Part shown: piece by piece, positions 43,786 to 53,693 of the stretch
Layout of the letters: each line of letters starts with the position of its first letter
Numbering within the stretch: position 1 is the first letter of the stretch
From: Planctomycetaceae bacterium
Lineage (GTDB): Bacteria; Planctomycetota; Planctomycetia; Planctomycetales; Planctomycetaceae
Length of the DNA: 64,000 nt
Reading direction: 5' to 3'
Assembly: GCA_021732995.1 (NCBI GenBank)
Contig: JAKFWA010000134.1
Location: forward strand, 1-64,000
Position numbers and translations under genes: made by a program
The notes under the pieces: model-generated
Database searches by the model: none
Seen by the model: only the letters and a program-made list of their open reading frames with translations
What the model was told of the DNA's origin: nothing

Positions 43786-45030
43786 ATGTCGTTCAGATTG
43801 TTGATTGTTCTCGCGATGTCGCTGGCACTGATATCGCCGCCGTCAGCGCGAGCAGTGCTTGCCGAGAACTGGCCGGGTTGGCGCGGACCGAGTCGCAATG
43901 GAGTCACGACGGAAACCGGCGTGCCGACGACTTGGTCTGCGACGGAGAACGTGCGATGGAAGACGCCGCTGCCGGGGATTGGAACTTCGAACCCCGTCGT
44001 CTGGGATGACAAAGTTTTCATTACGGCCTCCGAAGGCCGCGATCACGGGGAATTGCATGTCATCTGCCTGGATCGCGATAGCGGGCGTGAACGCTGGCAT
44101 CAGCGGTTGTGGGGCACGGCTCCGACGTTGTTTTACGGACGCAGCGGCATGGCCAGCCCGTCGCCGGTCACGGACGGCAAGCGGTTGTTCGCGTTCTTCG
44201 GTACAGGGGACGTGTTCTGCTTCGATCTCGACGGGGCACTCTTGTGGCAACGCGCTTTAGCTGATGAGTACGGCCCATTTGAGAATCGCTTTGCGGCTTC
44301 AAGTTCGCCGGTGCTCCATGAGGACATGGTGATTCTGCAATGCGATCACTACGGGGCTTCGTATGTGTTGGCGATTGATCAGCAGACGGGAGCTAATCGC
44401 TGGAAGTCCGATCGGCCGGATGTGTGGCTGTCGTGGGCATCGCCGCAACTGGTTCCTGCCGGCGATCGCATGGAACTGGTACTGAGCGGCTCAGAGCGTC
44501 TGGACGGTTACGATCCTCGTACGGGTAGCCTCTTGTGGCGCGTACGCGGACTGGCTCGTGAATGTATTCCGACGCCGTTGTTCGGTCATGGTCGGCTGTA
44601 TGTGGTCAGCGGCCCGAATGGGACTCATCTGGCGATTACGCCTGGCGGCAAGGGCGATGTCACGGAGTCGCATGTTGTCTGGAAGAACGATCGCGGAACA
44701 TCCTTCGTACCGTCCGCGATTCTGGTCGGAGATCGCTACTACATCGCGGATGATAAAGGCATCGGCTCATGCCTGGATGCTCACGTCGGCAAGTTGCTGT
44801 GGCGAAAGCGATTTGGTGACAAGTTCACCGCATCACCAGTCGCGGCCGATGGCAAGGTCTTCTTCACGAACGAAGCCGGCAGCACTCTGGTCTTGGACAC
44901 AACCAGCGCCAACTATCAGGAAGTCGCTCGCAACGACATTGGCGAAGTGGTCTATTCGTCGCTCGCGATCTCGCAGGGAAAAGTCTTCATTCGCACGCCG
45001 AAGCATCTGATCTGTATCGGCTTGAAATAA
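43786..45030 (+). CDS. Secreted PQQ-like beta-propeller protein (second copy)
   Basis: This 414-aa protein has a signal peptide (about 1-26) and propeller repeats typical of planctomycete PQQ-binding-like proteins: NWPGWRGPSRNGVTTETGVP at the start, SGRERWHQRLWG, DGALLWQRA and GKLLWRKRFGDKFTASPVA. This group is common near sulfatases and DUF1080 proteins. It probably binds a ligand or partner outside the cytoplasm. It ends just before the long inverted repeat at 45072. Confidence 0.88.
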   Translation: MSFRLLIVLAMSLALISPPSARAVLAENWPGWRGPSRNGVTTETGVPTTWSATENVRWKTPLPGIGTSNPVVWDDKVFITASEGRDHGELHVICLDRDSGRERWHQRLWGTAPTLFYGRSGMASPSPVTDGKRLFAFFGTGDVFCFDLDGALLWQRALADEYGPFENRFAASSSPVLHEDMVILQCDHYGASYVLAIDQQTGANRWKSDRPDVWLSWASPQLVPAGDRMELVLSGSERLDGYDPRTGSLLWRVRGLARECIPTPLFGHGRLYVVSGPNGTHLAITPGGKGDVTESHVVWKNDRGTSFVPSAILVGDRYYIADDKGIGSCLDAHVGKLLWRKRFGDKFTASPVAADGKVFFTNEAGSTLVLDTTSANYQEVARNDIGEVVYSSLAISQGKVFIRTPKHLICIGLK

Positions 45031-45071
45031 AGATATCCCGTGCCGAGCAGCGATCTGTTCCCAAGTGGGAT

Positions 45072-45170
45072 AGGCGAGCGGGGGATGTCAATCCCCCGAG
45101 GTCATTGGTTGTAGCCTGCGTTTCGAAGTGAACCGGAGAAGCTCGGGGGATTGACATCCCCCGCTCGCCT
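45072..45170. repeat. Perfect long inverted repeat between convergent genes
   Basis: Arms 45072-45100 and 45142-45170 are perfect 29-bp reverse complements, each containing GGGGGATGTCAATCCCCC. The 41-base spacer has no ORF. It sits between the convergent propeller and esterase genes and could act as a bidirectional terminator. The arm length and GC content suggest a mobile or dispersed planctomycete element. Confidence 0.8.
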
Positions 45171-45182
45171 CTTCGGAAAGGA

Positions 45183-46091
45183 CTACTTCTCCTGCAGCTT
45201 CGCAACCAGAAACGCTTGCGCGTTCGGGTACTTCTCGGATTTCGATGTGCCGGGAATGATCAAGTGGCATTCGTGGCCGGCCTTGTCGGACTTCTCCTTC
45301 AGCTTCACGCCATAGACCGGATGATGAATGCCGTGGCCGGCGTCTTTGGATGGCAAGGTCATGTCTCCGCCGTAGGTCATCAGCAGTGGCGGGTCCTTCC
45401 CATCCACATGGTTGTACGGTGAGAATTCAACATACAGAGCTTTGTGCTTGTCGTAGTTCTTCAACGCGCCTTCCATAGTCGGCTCACCGACTGCCATGTT
45501 GATCATGCGGTGCTTCAGAACGTTCGGGCCGAGCCAGTCTTCAATCACCTTGGGATCAATCGACGTTTGCCCGGCACTGACGGCGGCAGCGCAAACTCGG
45601 GTTGATTGGCGTAAGACCGGATCTTCGGCTTTGGGATCGGCGAGATCGTCGTGCAGCAATAGCCACATAGACGTGCAGGCACCAGCGCTGCCTCCGGTCA
45701 GTGCGATCCGTGACGCGTTGATGTTCCAGTCCGACGCCTTGGTGCGAATGAACTGGATGGCTCGTGCCGCATCGTGCACAGGAGCAGGCAACGGCGCCTG
45801 ACCACTCAACCGATAGTTGATCGAGGCACAAGAGATGCCTTTGTCGAGATACGGCTTGATCGCCTCGGCCTTCTGCTTTTTGTCGCCTCCAGTCCACCCG
45901 CCGCCGTGAATGAACACGAGCAGCGGACGAGGTCCGTCGCCTTCGGCCTTCCAGAAGTCGATTACGTTGCGTTCATGCGGTCCGTAAGAAACATCCGCTT
46001 GCGTGGGTTTGATCTCAGGCAGCGGATCGGCGGCCTGGAGCGAACCAGTCATGAGGGCCAGCGACAAACACGTCCGGGCGAGCAGCTTCAT
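45183..46091 (-). CDS. Secreted alpha/beta-hydrolase (HSL/BD-FAE-type esterase)
   Basis: This 302-aa protein has a signal peptide (about 1-20) and the alpha/beta-hydrolase motifs HGGGW (62-66, oxyanion hole) and GGSAGA with Ser135 as nucleophile. The catalytic His is probably in DAGHGIHHPVYG near 264-275. The sequence resembles planctomycete carbohydrate or feruloyl-type esterases of the HGGG group. The ATG at 46091 has TGGAGA upstream; earlier in-frame codons would remove the signal peptide. Confidence 0.85.
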   Translation of the reverse strand: MKLLARTCLSLALMTGSLQAADPLPEIKPTQADVSYGPHERNVIDFWKAEGDGPRPLLVFIHGGGWTGGDKKQKAEAIKPYLDKGISCASINYRLSGQAPLPAPVHDAARAIQFIRTKASDWNINASRIALTGGSAGACTSMWLLLHDDLADPKAEDPVLRQSTRVCAAAVSAGQTSIDPKVIEDWLGPNVLKHRMINMAVGEPTMEGALKNYDKHKALYVEFSPYNHVDGKDPPLLMTYGGDMTLPSKDAGHGIHHPVYGVKLKEKSDKAGHECHLIIPGTSKSEKYPNAQAFLVAKLQEK

Positions 46092-46348
46092 CGGCAGTCT
46101 CCAGTGTGGTGCGGAGTTCAATGCGACCTGATAGCGGTCACGTCGTTGCTGTAGAGGGTCTAATCGCGTGCGAATCGAGACGCCAGCATGCGACAGCACG
46201 AGCGATACAATTGGACGGCCACGTTACAATCAGGGGTCGAAACCGAAGTCCAAAATTGGCAGCGGTTAAGTTGGCGTTTATGCTGCTATCCCCACCAGTA
46301 ACGCCCACCCGCCTGTGCTGATTCCTCGCTCTTTTGGTCTTGTTCCTC
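46092..46348. promoter_or_regulatory. Divergent intergenic region
   Basis: This region separates the leftward esterase and the rightward cytochrome-type protein. Promoters of both must be here; none can be placed by eye. Confidence 0.35.
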
Positions 46349-48787
46349 ATGGCCTTTTCTCCGTTTCGCGTTCGACTCAGCTGTCTGATCGGATTGGTCG
46401 CCACGCTGATGTTGTGTGCCGTTGCTCAAGCCGCACCGGACTCAACAGCCGAGTTTCAGCAGATCGTCGAACCGTTCCTCAAGCAGCATTGCAACCGCTG
46501 CCATCAGGAGCAGAAGCACGAAGGCGAGTTTCGCCTCGACACGTTGTCGCGAGACGTCGTGAAAGGCCCTTCAGGCTTGAAGTGGGCGGAAGTGTTGGAA
46601 CGCATCAGCTCTGGGCAGATGCCACCGGAGGATGAGCCGCAACCAAAGCCGGAAGAGTCGGCGAAGATCGTTGATTGGCTCGCGGCGCGGTTGAAGGAAG
46701 GTGAGACCGCGCGACTCGCCAGACGCGAACGAGTCACCTTCAACAAGCTGACTCGGGAAGAGTATGCGAACACGATCCATGATCTGCTGGGTGTGCACTT
46801 TGATCCGAAAGATCCGAGCGGTCTGTCCGAGAACGAAACGTGGCACGGGTTCGAGCGCATTGGCACGGTGTTGTCGCTGTCACCGTCGCACATCGAAAAA
46901 TACTTCGCTGCCGCCGAGTCTATCCTGACTGAGGCGTTGCCCGCGAAACAACCAGTGAAGTTCCTGAAGAAGAAAGACGCGATCGAGCTGCGCGGCGGTC
47001 CCCTGCGAGAAGAGCTGCAGGCGCTGGGGCTCGCCGACAAAGTACGCGTGGACTTGTGGCCGGGCAGCGATCTGCAGGGTGGCCGACCGGGACCGGGGCA
47101 GGCTCTACCTGTGTCGGGCGACTACAAGGTCCGCATTCAGTTAAGTGGATTGAAGCCCAAGAATGGACGCGCTCCTCACCTTGCGGTCTATGCAACGGAT
47201 TTGGACCGCATGTTGTTCGAACAGGACATCATCGCACCGGAAGATAAGCCGGTCGTGGTGGAGTTCGTCACGCATCTGCCCGCAGGCAACCTGAACCTGC
47301 GGCTGAGCAACGAAGTGCCGGGGCCATCTAACCTGCCGCGTTCTGGTCGAGCTGATCCTCGGATTCCGTTCTTCAGCATCAAGGACGGTCGACGGCCGTG
47401 GCAGATGAAGCTGACGGATGAAGCAGGCGCGGCGTTGTGGCCGTTCCTCATCATCGACTGGATTGAATGGTCAGGTCCGCTCATGGATGACGGTCCGACG
47501 TTCGCTCAACGCGAATACATGCCCGCCGAAACGGGCAACCTGCAGCAGGCTCGCGCCTCGCTGAGTCGCTTTGCAGAGCGGGCTTTTCGCCGACCAGTGA
47601 AGGATGTTGAAGTCGATCGTCTTGTGAAGCTGGTTGAGAGCGAGATGGCTAATGGCGAGACGTTCTTCGCCGCCATGAAGACGGCCCTGCTGGCGGTGCT
47701 GTGCTCGAAGGATTTCTTCTACCTCGTCGAAGGTTCCACCGACCGCGAAGGCTCGCAGCTCAACGACTGGGAACTGGCTTCGCGGTTGTCCTACTTCCTA
47801 TGGAGCACCATGCCCGATGCGGCGCTGTTCGACGTCGCTCGCTCTGGCACCTTGCGTCAGCCGGAAGTCCTGCGAGCGCAAGTTAAACGTATGCTGGCCG
47901 ATCCGAAGGCTGCCCGATTCACGGAATCGTTTCCGCGCGACTGGCTGCAGTTGCAGATGGTCGGCATGTTCCCGCCCGACAAGAAGCTCTATCCCGATTA
48001 CGACACCTATCTTGAGAAGAGCATGGTTGGCGAGACGACCGCGTTCTTCCGGGAAGTGCTGCAGAAGAATCTGAGTCTGCGCGAGTTCATCCAGTCTGAC
48101 TGGACGATGTTGAATCCTCGACTGGCTCATCATTACGGATTGCCTGGGCCAACAGAGGACCAATTTCAGCGGGTCGCGTTGCGGTCGGAAGATCATCGAG
48201 GCGGCTTGCTGACGCAGGCTTCGATCCTGAGCCTCACGTCAGACGGCACGCGGCATCGCCCCGTGCACCGCGGCAAGTGGGTGCTGGAGTCGATCATCGG
48301 CAAGTCCCCACCGCCACCACCGGCGAACGTGAAACCGATCGAGCCGACTCCGGCCACGCAACCGAAGGCGACACTCCGGATGAAACTGGACGCTCATAAG
48401 AGCGATCCCAACTGTGCGTCCTGTCATCGACGCATCGACCCGCTCGGCTTCGCGTTCGATAACTTTGACGCGATTGGCCGCTGGCGCACGGAAGAGATCG
48501 TCAGCGACGGAGAAGGCCAGAATCCACAGGTTGATGCCAGTGGCGAACTGCTGGACGGCCGAAAATTCAAGGACGCTGATTCATTCAAGCAGTTACTGCT
48601 GTCCGATCTGGCTAAGTTCAATGCGGCCTTTGTGGAGAAGCTGGCAACTTATGCGACTCGCCGAGTGATGACCTTCGACGACCGCGCTGCGTTGGCTGCA
48701 GTTGCTCAGCAAAGCAAGAACTCCGACTATCGGCTGGCAACGATCATTGAAGAGCTGGTGGTCTCTGAATTGTTTCGACGACGTTAA
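46349..48787 (+). CDS. Planctomycete cytochrome-type protein (DUF1587/1592/1588/1585)
   Basis: This 812-aa secreted protein has a signal peptide (about 1-28) and a haem-c site CNRCH (48-52) in the PSD1-like N-terminal domain. It is followed by the planctomycete DUF blocks: FNKLTREEYANTIHDLLGV (DUF1587), LTDEAGAALWPFLIIDWIE, LASRLSYFLWSTMPD (DUF1592), HRGKWVLESIIGKSPPPPP (DUF1588) and a second haem site CASCH before RRIDPLGFAFDN. ATG 46349 gives the signal peptide. It is the first gene of an operon with a TPR protein and a DUF1552 protein; in this phylum, DUF1552 genes regularly follow such genes. Exact role is unknown. Confidence 0.92.
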   Translation: MAFSPFRVRLSCLIGLVATLMLCAVAQAAPDSTAEFQQIVEPFLKQHCNRCHQEQKHEGEFRLDTLSRDVVKGPSGLKWAEVLERISSGQMPPEDEPQPKPEESAKIVDWLAARLKEGETARLARRERVTFNKLTREEYANTIHDLLGVHFDPKDPSGLSENETWHGFERIGTVLSLSPSHIEKYFAAAESILTEALPAKQPVKFLKKKDAIELRGGPLREELQALGLADKVRVDLWPGSDLQGGRPGPGQALPVSGDYKVRIQLSGLKPKNGRAPHLAVYATDLDRMLFEQDIIAPEDKPVVVEFVTHLPAGNLNLRLSNEVPGPSNLPRSGRADPRIPFFSIKDGRRPWQMKLTDEAGAALWPFLIIDWIEWSGPLMDDGPTFAQREYMPAETGNLQQARASLSRFAERAFRRPVKDVEVDRLVKLVESEMANGETFFAAMKTALLAVLCSKDFFYLVEGSTDREGSQLNDWELASRLSYFLWSTMPDAALFDVARSGTLRQPEVLRAQVKRMLADPKAARFTESFPRDWLQLQMVGMFPPDKKLYPDYDTYLEKSMVGETTAFFREVLQKNLSLREFIQSDWTMLNPRLAHHYGLPGPTEDQFQRVALRSEDHRGGLLTQASILSLTSDGTRHRPVHRGKWVLESIIGKSPPPPPANVKPIEPTPATQPKATLRMKLDAHKSDPNCASCHRRIDPLGFAFDNFDAIGRWRTEEIVSDGEGQNPQVDASGELLDGRKFKDADSFKQLLLSDLAKFNAAFVEKLATYATRRVMTFDDRAALAAVAQQSKNSDYRLATIIEELVVSELFRRR

Positions 48788-48849
48788 GGACGCGCTGTGT
48801 CGATTGATTGGCTATCTGGCTCGCTGAGCGAGAAGTAAAGGTGCTGCTT

Positions 48850-50244
48850 ATGAATCTGAAGTCGGCGTTATTGTTGGCATGCCTCATGATGATTTCGTCG
48901 GCACCAGCCCACGCTGAGTTCATTGACGACGTGCAGGAAGCCTCAGCATCACCTGCCCTGAAAAGGGCGTTGGCGGATGCATCCAATCTGGTTCGAGCTG
49001 GCGAAGTCGAACGCGGCAACGCGCTGATTCTGGACGTCTTCCCCAAAGAAAAGAGAACACTGGCCCAATCTTTCATGCTGGGGAATGTGCTCTTCAAGCA
49101 TGGACTAGAAGAGTCATATGCGCTTCACGAACTTGTCGCCTCGAAACTTCCGGACGAGCCCTACGTGCAATTGGAGTGGGGGTTACAGCAACATCGAGCC
49201 GGACGGTATGCGGAAGCCGCCGCGGCTTATCAGGTCTACCTGAAGGCCAACCCCAACCATGCCACTTTTTGGGGGCTGCAAGCGGAGTGCTTGATTCGTA
49301 CGGGTAAGACAAAAGACGCGGCAAACGCCTGGGCGAGGTCCGAGAGAGCGACTCAGGGGCGCTTGGTCGACTTCGAACGCATCGTCTGCGAAGTGAACTC
49401 GCACCTGACGCCAGATCAGGATCGCGAGACCCTTCGCCATCGTGTTGAAATGGGTGACGTTGAAGCCGCTCGGAAACTAGTTGCATTGGATAGTCGGTTC
49501 GAATCTGATTGGTGGAACAACGAGTGCCAGCCTGATTATCTGAAGTTGGACCTGGAACTCATCCAAAAGCAGAAATGGTCCGATGCAGATTCGAGGAAGC
49601 TCGCCGAACTCCTGAGCGCCGGAGAATCCAACCTGGCCGCTGCCAGCGAGGGCGAAGATGTCGCGACCATTTTGAAGAAGCGGGGCTTCTTCCTTGATGA
49701 GCAGCAGACGCTGCCGCAAGACGGGATGATGCTCTCCCGCATGCTGGGAGTCATCAAATCGAAGAAGCTGAAATCCGCCGATGAGTCGCGTGAACTCTGG
49801 GGGCCTCGAATCGCCGAACAGGCGAGGAAGACAAAGGACGCCGAGTGCTACAACGCCGCAGCGAATCTTTACATTGGTACCGAGACCTATGCAGAGATTG
49901 TGCGAGATGCCTGGAAAGATGTCCGCGACGTGCGCTTCGCGACGGCACTACTGACGCAGCGTGCTCAGGAAAGCAAGCTGAGTCTGAGTGATCCAGAATT
50001 GATTGATGCTGCGAAGACGTTTCCTGAGGACGCCACGATTGCCTTGATTTTGGTGCAGCTCACGCGGGAAGCGAAGCAGCCACTGCTACCCGTTCTGGAG
50101 CGCGCCATCAAAGCCGAATACTCAAAGTTCTCTCTGAAGGTCGGTCTGTTTCCACGTCCGGGAGCGACCACCTTGCGGGCTTACTTCGGATTGTTGAAGA
50201 CAGAATTAGAAAAAGCAGCGAATAACGAAGAGGATAAGAAGTGA
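48850..50244 (+). CDS. Secreted TPR-repeat protein
   Basis: This 464-aa protein has a signal peptide (about 1-22; [19 protein letters not shown]) and about three TPR-like helix pairs: [33 protein letters not shown] and [12 protein letters not shown] (about 45-165). The rest is helical without motif. It sits between the DUF1592-type cytochrome protein and DUF1552, and its TGA overlaps the DUF1552 GTG (GTGA). A TPR gene in this position suggests a scaffold for the extracytoplasmic complex (inference). ATG 48850 with AAAGGTG upstream. Confidence 0.8.
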   Translation: MNLKSALLLACLMMISSAPAHAEFIDDVQEASASPALKRALADASNLVRAGEVERGNALILDVFPKEKRTLAQSFMLGNVLFKHGLEESYALHELVASKLPDEPYVQLEWGLQQHRAGRYAEAAAAYQVYLKANPNHATFWGLQAECLIRTGKTKDAANAWARSERATQGRLVDFERIVCEVNSHLTPDQDRETLRHRVEMGDVEAARKLVALDSRFESDWWNNECQPDYLKLDLELIQKQKWSDADSRKLAELLSAGESNLAAASEGEDVATILKKRGFFLDEQQTLPQDGMMLSRMLGVIKSKKLKSADESRELWGPRIAEQARKTKDAECYNAAANLYIGTETYAEIVRDAWKDVRDVRFATALLTQRAQESKLSLSDPELIDAAKTFPEDATIALILVQLTREAKQPLLPVLERAIKAEYSKFSLKVGLFPRPGATTLRAYFGLLKTELEKAANNEEDKK

Positions 50245-51617
50245 GCAACATTCTCTCTCAAAATTGGCTCATCAATCGACGTCACATGTTGCGGGGGCTG
50301 GGCGCGGCGATCGCTCTGCCGATGCTGGACTGCATGCGTCCGATCTTTGCGGCCGAAGCGGTAGCACCGAAGCCGAAACGCAGCGTCTTCGTTTATATCC
50401 CGAACGGTGTGAACGTACTGACGTGGCAGATCACGAAAGCTGGTCGAGACTATGAACTCAGCGAACCGCTGAAGTCGCTGGAGAAGCACCGGGCGAACAT
50501 CACTCCGATCAGTGGGCTGCATCATCCGCATGGTTTGGGGCAGGCTCACGAGTGCGGCAAGATCTGGTTGACGGCTGCCAAGATCAGTCAAGAGGGTGGA
50601 GCGTTCCGCAATTCGGTTTCCGCCGATCAGCTCATGGCTGAAGTGACCGCGCCGCATACACGGTTCAGTTCGCTGGAACTTTCGATTTCGCGTGGGCCGA
50701 CGACGCTGGGATGGTCGCGAGACGGAGTGCCGCTGCCTGCGGAAGACAATCCTCGCAACGTTTTCAATCGCCTGTTCGGCGCAGAGCCCGGTGGCGTGGA
50801 TGTGCAACGTCGGCGGTTGAATCGTCATCACAGCGTGCTGGACGTAGTGCTGGATGACGCGAAGACACTGCGGCGCAGCATCGGCACGGACGATCGCACG
50901 AAGCTGGATGAATACCTGACTGCCGTTCGCGAAGTTGAGATTCGCACGGAGCGTCTCGACGCCTGGCTGAAGGTGCCGAAGCCGAAGATTGACGCCGCCA
51001 CGTCGGCACATCTGCAACGCAATGTTTCTCGCGCCGAAGCGGGCGACTACTACCGCACGATGTATGACCTGATCGTGTTGACGCTGCGGACCGACATGAC
51101 CCGCGTCGTGACCTATATGAGCGGCAGCGAGAGCAACGGTCTGGCCATTCCTGAGATCGGCATTCCGCAGACGCGGCACGAGCTATCGCACCACAACGGC
51201 GATCCCGAGCAGATGGCTCGGCTGAGTCGCAGCGATGCGTTCATCACTCAACAGTTCTCGTACTTCCTCGATCAGCTTGAAGCGATTCGTGACGGCGAAG
51301 AATCGCTGCTGGATCGCACGATGGTGCTGTTCGGCAGCGGCATGAGCTACGGTCACAGCCACGGCAACGCCAACCTGCCGACGATCTTGGCGGGCGGTAA
51401 GTCGCTCGGCCTGAAGCACGGTCAGCACATCGACTACAATCTGCCGAGCATCAAGAACTACGACCTCACCAAGGCCGTTGAGCACTATTCCATTTGCCAC
51501 AAGCCGTTGGATTCCAATGCCCGGCTGACGAACCTGCTGCTCACCATGATGCACAAGATGGACGTCAACGCCGAACAGTTCGTTGACAGCCTGGGGCCGG
51601 TATCGGAGATCATTTAG
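50241..51617 (+). CDS. DUF1552 Tat-exported protein
   Basis: This 458-aa protein has a twin-Arg start [18 protein letters not shown] (about 13-30) and DUF1552 text: [24 protein letters not shown] and [22 protein letters not shown]1552 is an alkaline-phosphatase-like fold that regularly accompanies DUF1592-type cytochromes. It starts at GTG 50241 overlapping the TPR stop, so translation is coupled. The three genes (cytochrome, TPR, DUF1552) form one operon. Confidence 0.92.
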   Translation: MSNILSQNWLINRRHMLRGLGAAIALPMLDCMRPIFAAEAVAPKPKRSVFVYIPNGVNVLTWQITKAGRDYELSEPLKSLEKHRANITPISGLHHPHGLGQAHECGKIWLTAAKISQEGGAFRNSVSADQLMAEVTAPHTRFSSLELSISRGPTTLGWSRDGVPLPAEDNPRNVFNRLFGAEPGGVDVQRRRLNRHHSVLDVVLDDAKTLRRSIGTDDRTKLDEYLTAVREVEIRTERLDAWLKVPKPKIDAATSAHLQRNVSRAEAGDYYRTMYDLIVLTLRTDMTRVVTYMSGSESNGLAIPEIGIPQTRHELSHHNGDPEQMARLSRSDAFITQQFSYFLDQLEAIRDGEESLLDRTMVLFGSGMSYGHSHGNANLPTILAGGKSLGLKHGQHIDYNLPSIKNYDLTKAVEHYSICHKPLDSNARLTNLLLTMMHKMDVNAEQFVDSLGPVSEII

Positions 51618-51679
51618 AACTGGATTTACGGCTGGCTGCCGGGGCCATGAATTCATGACCTCACCAGGGAGAGTAATTC

Positions 51680-52429
51680 ATGCCACTTCGCGATCACTTT
51701 CGACCTCCGCTCCTAAAAGCAGCGTCATGGGAAGGCTTTTATGGCGGATGGCCGATGGTCATCGTCCAAAAGCTCGGGCAGATTCTTCCACCGCGATTCG
51801 TTGCGGAGCCGCGGGTGCATCTTGGCTCCCAAGTGGAGATCGATATTGCGGCATTTGATACCGATGACGCTGGCGGTCGTGACAGACTGATATCGGACTC
51901 ATCCGGCGGCTTAGCCACAGCCATTTGGGCTCCTTCGACACCCAGCCTGGCGATTGAGACCGAGCTGCCCGACTGTGACGAGTATGAAGTCCGCATTTAC
52001 GACATGATGCGAACTCGGCGGCTCGTAGCGGCGATTGAACTCGTCAGTCCGGCGAACAAAGACCGCCCAGAGCATCGACGGATCTTTGTGGGGAAGTGTG
52101 CGGCGCTTCTGCAACAGCGAGTCTCCGTAATCATTGTCGATCTCGTCACAACACGGGACTTCAGCCTGTACGCAGAGCTTCTGGCGTTCCTGGATCAGAC
52201 TGATCCAGCACTGGGGTCTGAACCTCCAACGCTTTATGCAGCCGCCTGTCGCCACCGACAGACAGGCCGAAGGCAATTTCTGGAGATGTGGCATCATCCG
52301 CTGGAGCTGGGGCGATCGTTGCCCCGATTGCCCTTGTGGTTGGCAGATGACTACGCCGTGCCGCTGGATTTGGAAGAGTCGTATGAGCAGACTTGCCGCG
52401 ACCTGAGATTGCCAGCGCTCACTCAATGA
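51680..52429 (+). CDS. DUF4058 family protein
   Basis: This 249-aa protein matches DUF4058: MPLRDHFRPPL at the start, SWEGFYGGWPMVIVQKL, VEIDIAAFD and AAIELVSPANKDRPEHR. The E(V/L)xSPANK block is reminiscent of a PD-(D/E)xK nuclease core (residues about 117-140), but the family has no proved activity. The protein is probably cytoplasmic. ATG at 51680 with AGGGAGAGTAATTC upstream. Between the DUF1552 operon and a pair of secreted paralogues. Confidence 0.85.
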   Translation: MPLRDHFRPPLLKAASWEGFYGGWPMVIVQKLGQILPPRFVAEPRVHLGSQVEIDIAAFDTDDAGGRDRLISDSSGGLATAIWAPSTPSLAIETELPDCDEYEVRIYDMMRTRRLVAAIELVSPANKDRPEHRRIFVGKCAALLQQRVSVIIVDLVTTRDFSLYAELLAFLDQTDPALGSEPPTLYAAACRHRQTGRRQFLEMWHHPLELGRSLPRLPLWLADDYAVPLDLEESYEQTCRDLRLPALTQ

Positions 52430-52459
52430 ACCACCAGCAGCATTCGACGTTAGAAGGAA

Positions 52460-53653
52460 ATGATGAATTGCTTGAAGTTGTGTGGTAAGCGTTGCTGGCA
52501 CGCATTCGCGATTATTGCGGTCGTCATTAGTTTAGCCCACTTGCCTCTGAGTATCGCTGTGGCACAGGAGCTTACGGCGCAGATCGAGTTTCGCACTGAC
52601 AGTGGCAATGAAAAGCTGCCGTGGTTTCGGTTGAAGGCGGGTGAGTTTCCGCCGGAAGGGTCGGCGCATTACATCGCGGGTGAACTGATTGAAGTGGATC
52701 ACGTGAATCGCACCGGCGTCCTGCGGCCGGATCGGACGGATGCTCAGCGGCGCGGCGACTGGGACTTGCCGCACGCGTTTACGCTCCTGCCCTTCGGATC
52801 GTTGACTTATCACGGTGCGCCGGCTGAGTTGCGTGACATCCCGATCGGGACTCACCTGCACGGGCAGTTTTATCTGGAAGATCCCGCGCCGAAGGATTCC
52901 AAAACGAAACCGCCCGGACCGCCGAAGCGGGTCAGTTTGGAATCTGCGTTCAGCCGTTGCGTTCGGCTCGAAGACGATTTCAGTTTCTGTCAGCGCCAGC
53001 AGCGAGGTTGGCGAATCGATGCCGTCAGCCCAGAAACCGGTGTGTTGACGGTCACTGGTATCACGGCAGGGAAGGCGGACGCTAAGCCGACTCTGTTTCA
53101 GATCGGTGGCGTCACGCGCGTCTGGAAGGGAAGATCGGTTGGATCGCTGGGGGACCTGACGATTGGCCAATCGCTCACTACGAATCTCACGGTCTGCACG
53201 TTGAAAGGCCCGGGACGTTGCACGTCAATCTGGCTGGATGCTGAAAGCCGCGACTTGGCGACGGCTCATCAACTGGAAGTGCATCGCCAGTTTCAGCGTG
53301 AACACGGACTCGCCGGCTGGGTGGATGAAGTCGATAACGAGCAAGGCACGATGTGCGTGACGTTATTTGCAGGCTTTGATCCGAAGCTGAAAGAAGACTT
53401 CTTAGTCAACGAACAAATTACAGCAGCGGTGGCCGAGGATAACCTGCGAACGTGGGACCAGATCAACGATCGCAAGAGCGGCACACTGTTGGAAATTCAG
53501 AACGTCAAACCGGCACCCGGCAACAGCGGTGTGCGGATGAAGCTCAAGCCTGTGTTGCTGCTGGAAGGCTTCAGGCCTAAGCGAGTCGTCCGGCTGTGGC
53601 CCAGTAAGTGGAAGGTGGATGACCTGCCGCGTGAAGAGCGGCTCTATCAATAA
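52460..53653 (+). CDS. Secreted protein, tandem paralogue 1
   Basis: This 397-aa protein has a signal peptide (about 1-36) and beta-rich segments without known domain. It shares a pattern with the next gene: G-x-L-I-E-V-D-H at about 75, TLLPFGSLTYHGAPA at about 110-124, and GWVDEVDNEQGTM near 290, compared with GELISIDMATRTG, TVMPYAELLHHATNG and GYIDEVSDSQLAL there. Probably an ancient duplication. Role unknown. Start ATG (AAGGAA upstream). Confidence 0.78.
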   Translation: MMNCLKLCGKRCWHAFAIIAVVISLAHLPLSIAVAQELTAQIEFRTDSGNEKLPWFRLKAGEFPPEGSAHYIAGELIEVDHVNRTGVLRPDRTDAQRRGDWDLPHAFTLLPFGSLTYHGAPAELRDIPIGTHLHGQFYLEDPAPKDSKTKPPGPPKRVSLESAFSRCVRLEDDFSFCQRQQRGWRIDAVSPETGVLTVTGITAGKADAKPTLFQIGGVTRVWKGRSVGSLGDLTIGQSLTTNLTVCTLKGPGRCTSIWLDAESRDLATAHQLEVHRQFQREHGLAGWVDEVDNEQGTMCVTLFAGFDPKLKEDFLVNEQITAAVAEDNLRTWDQINDRKSGTLLEIQNVKPAPGNSGVRMKLKPVLLLEGFRPKRVVRLWPSKWKVDDLPREERLYQ

Positions 53654-53693
53654 CGCATCAACAAGAACTCAACTGCGAGTGGAACGGCATTTC

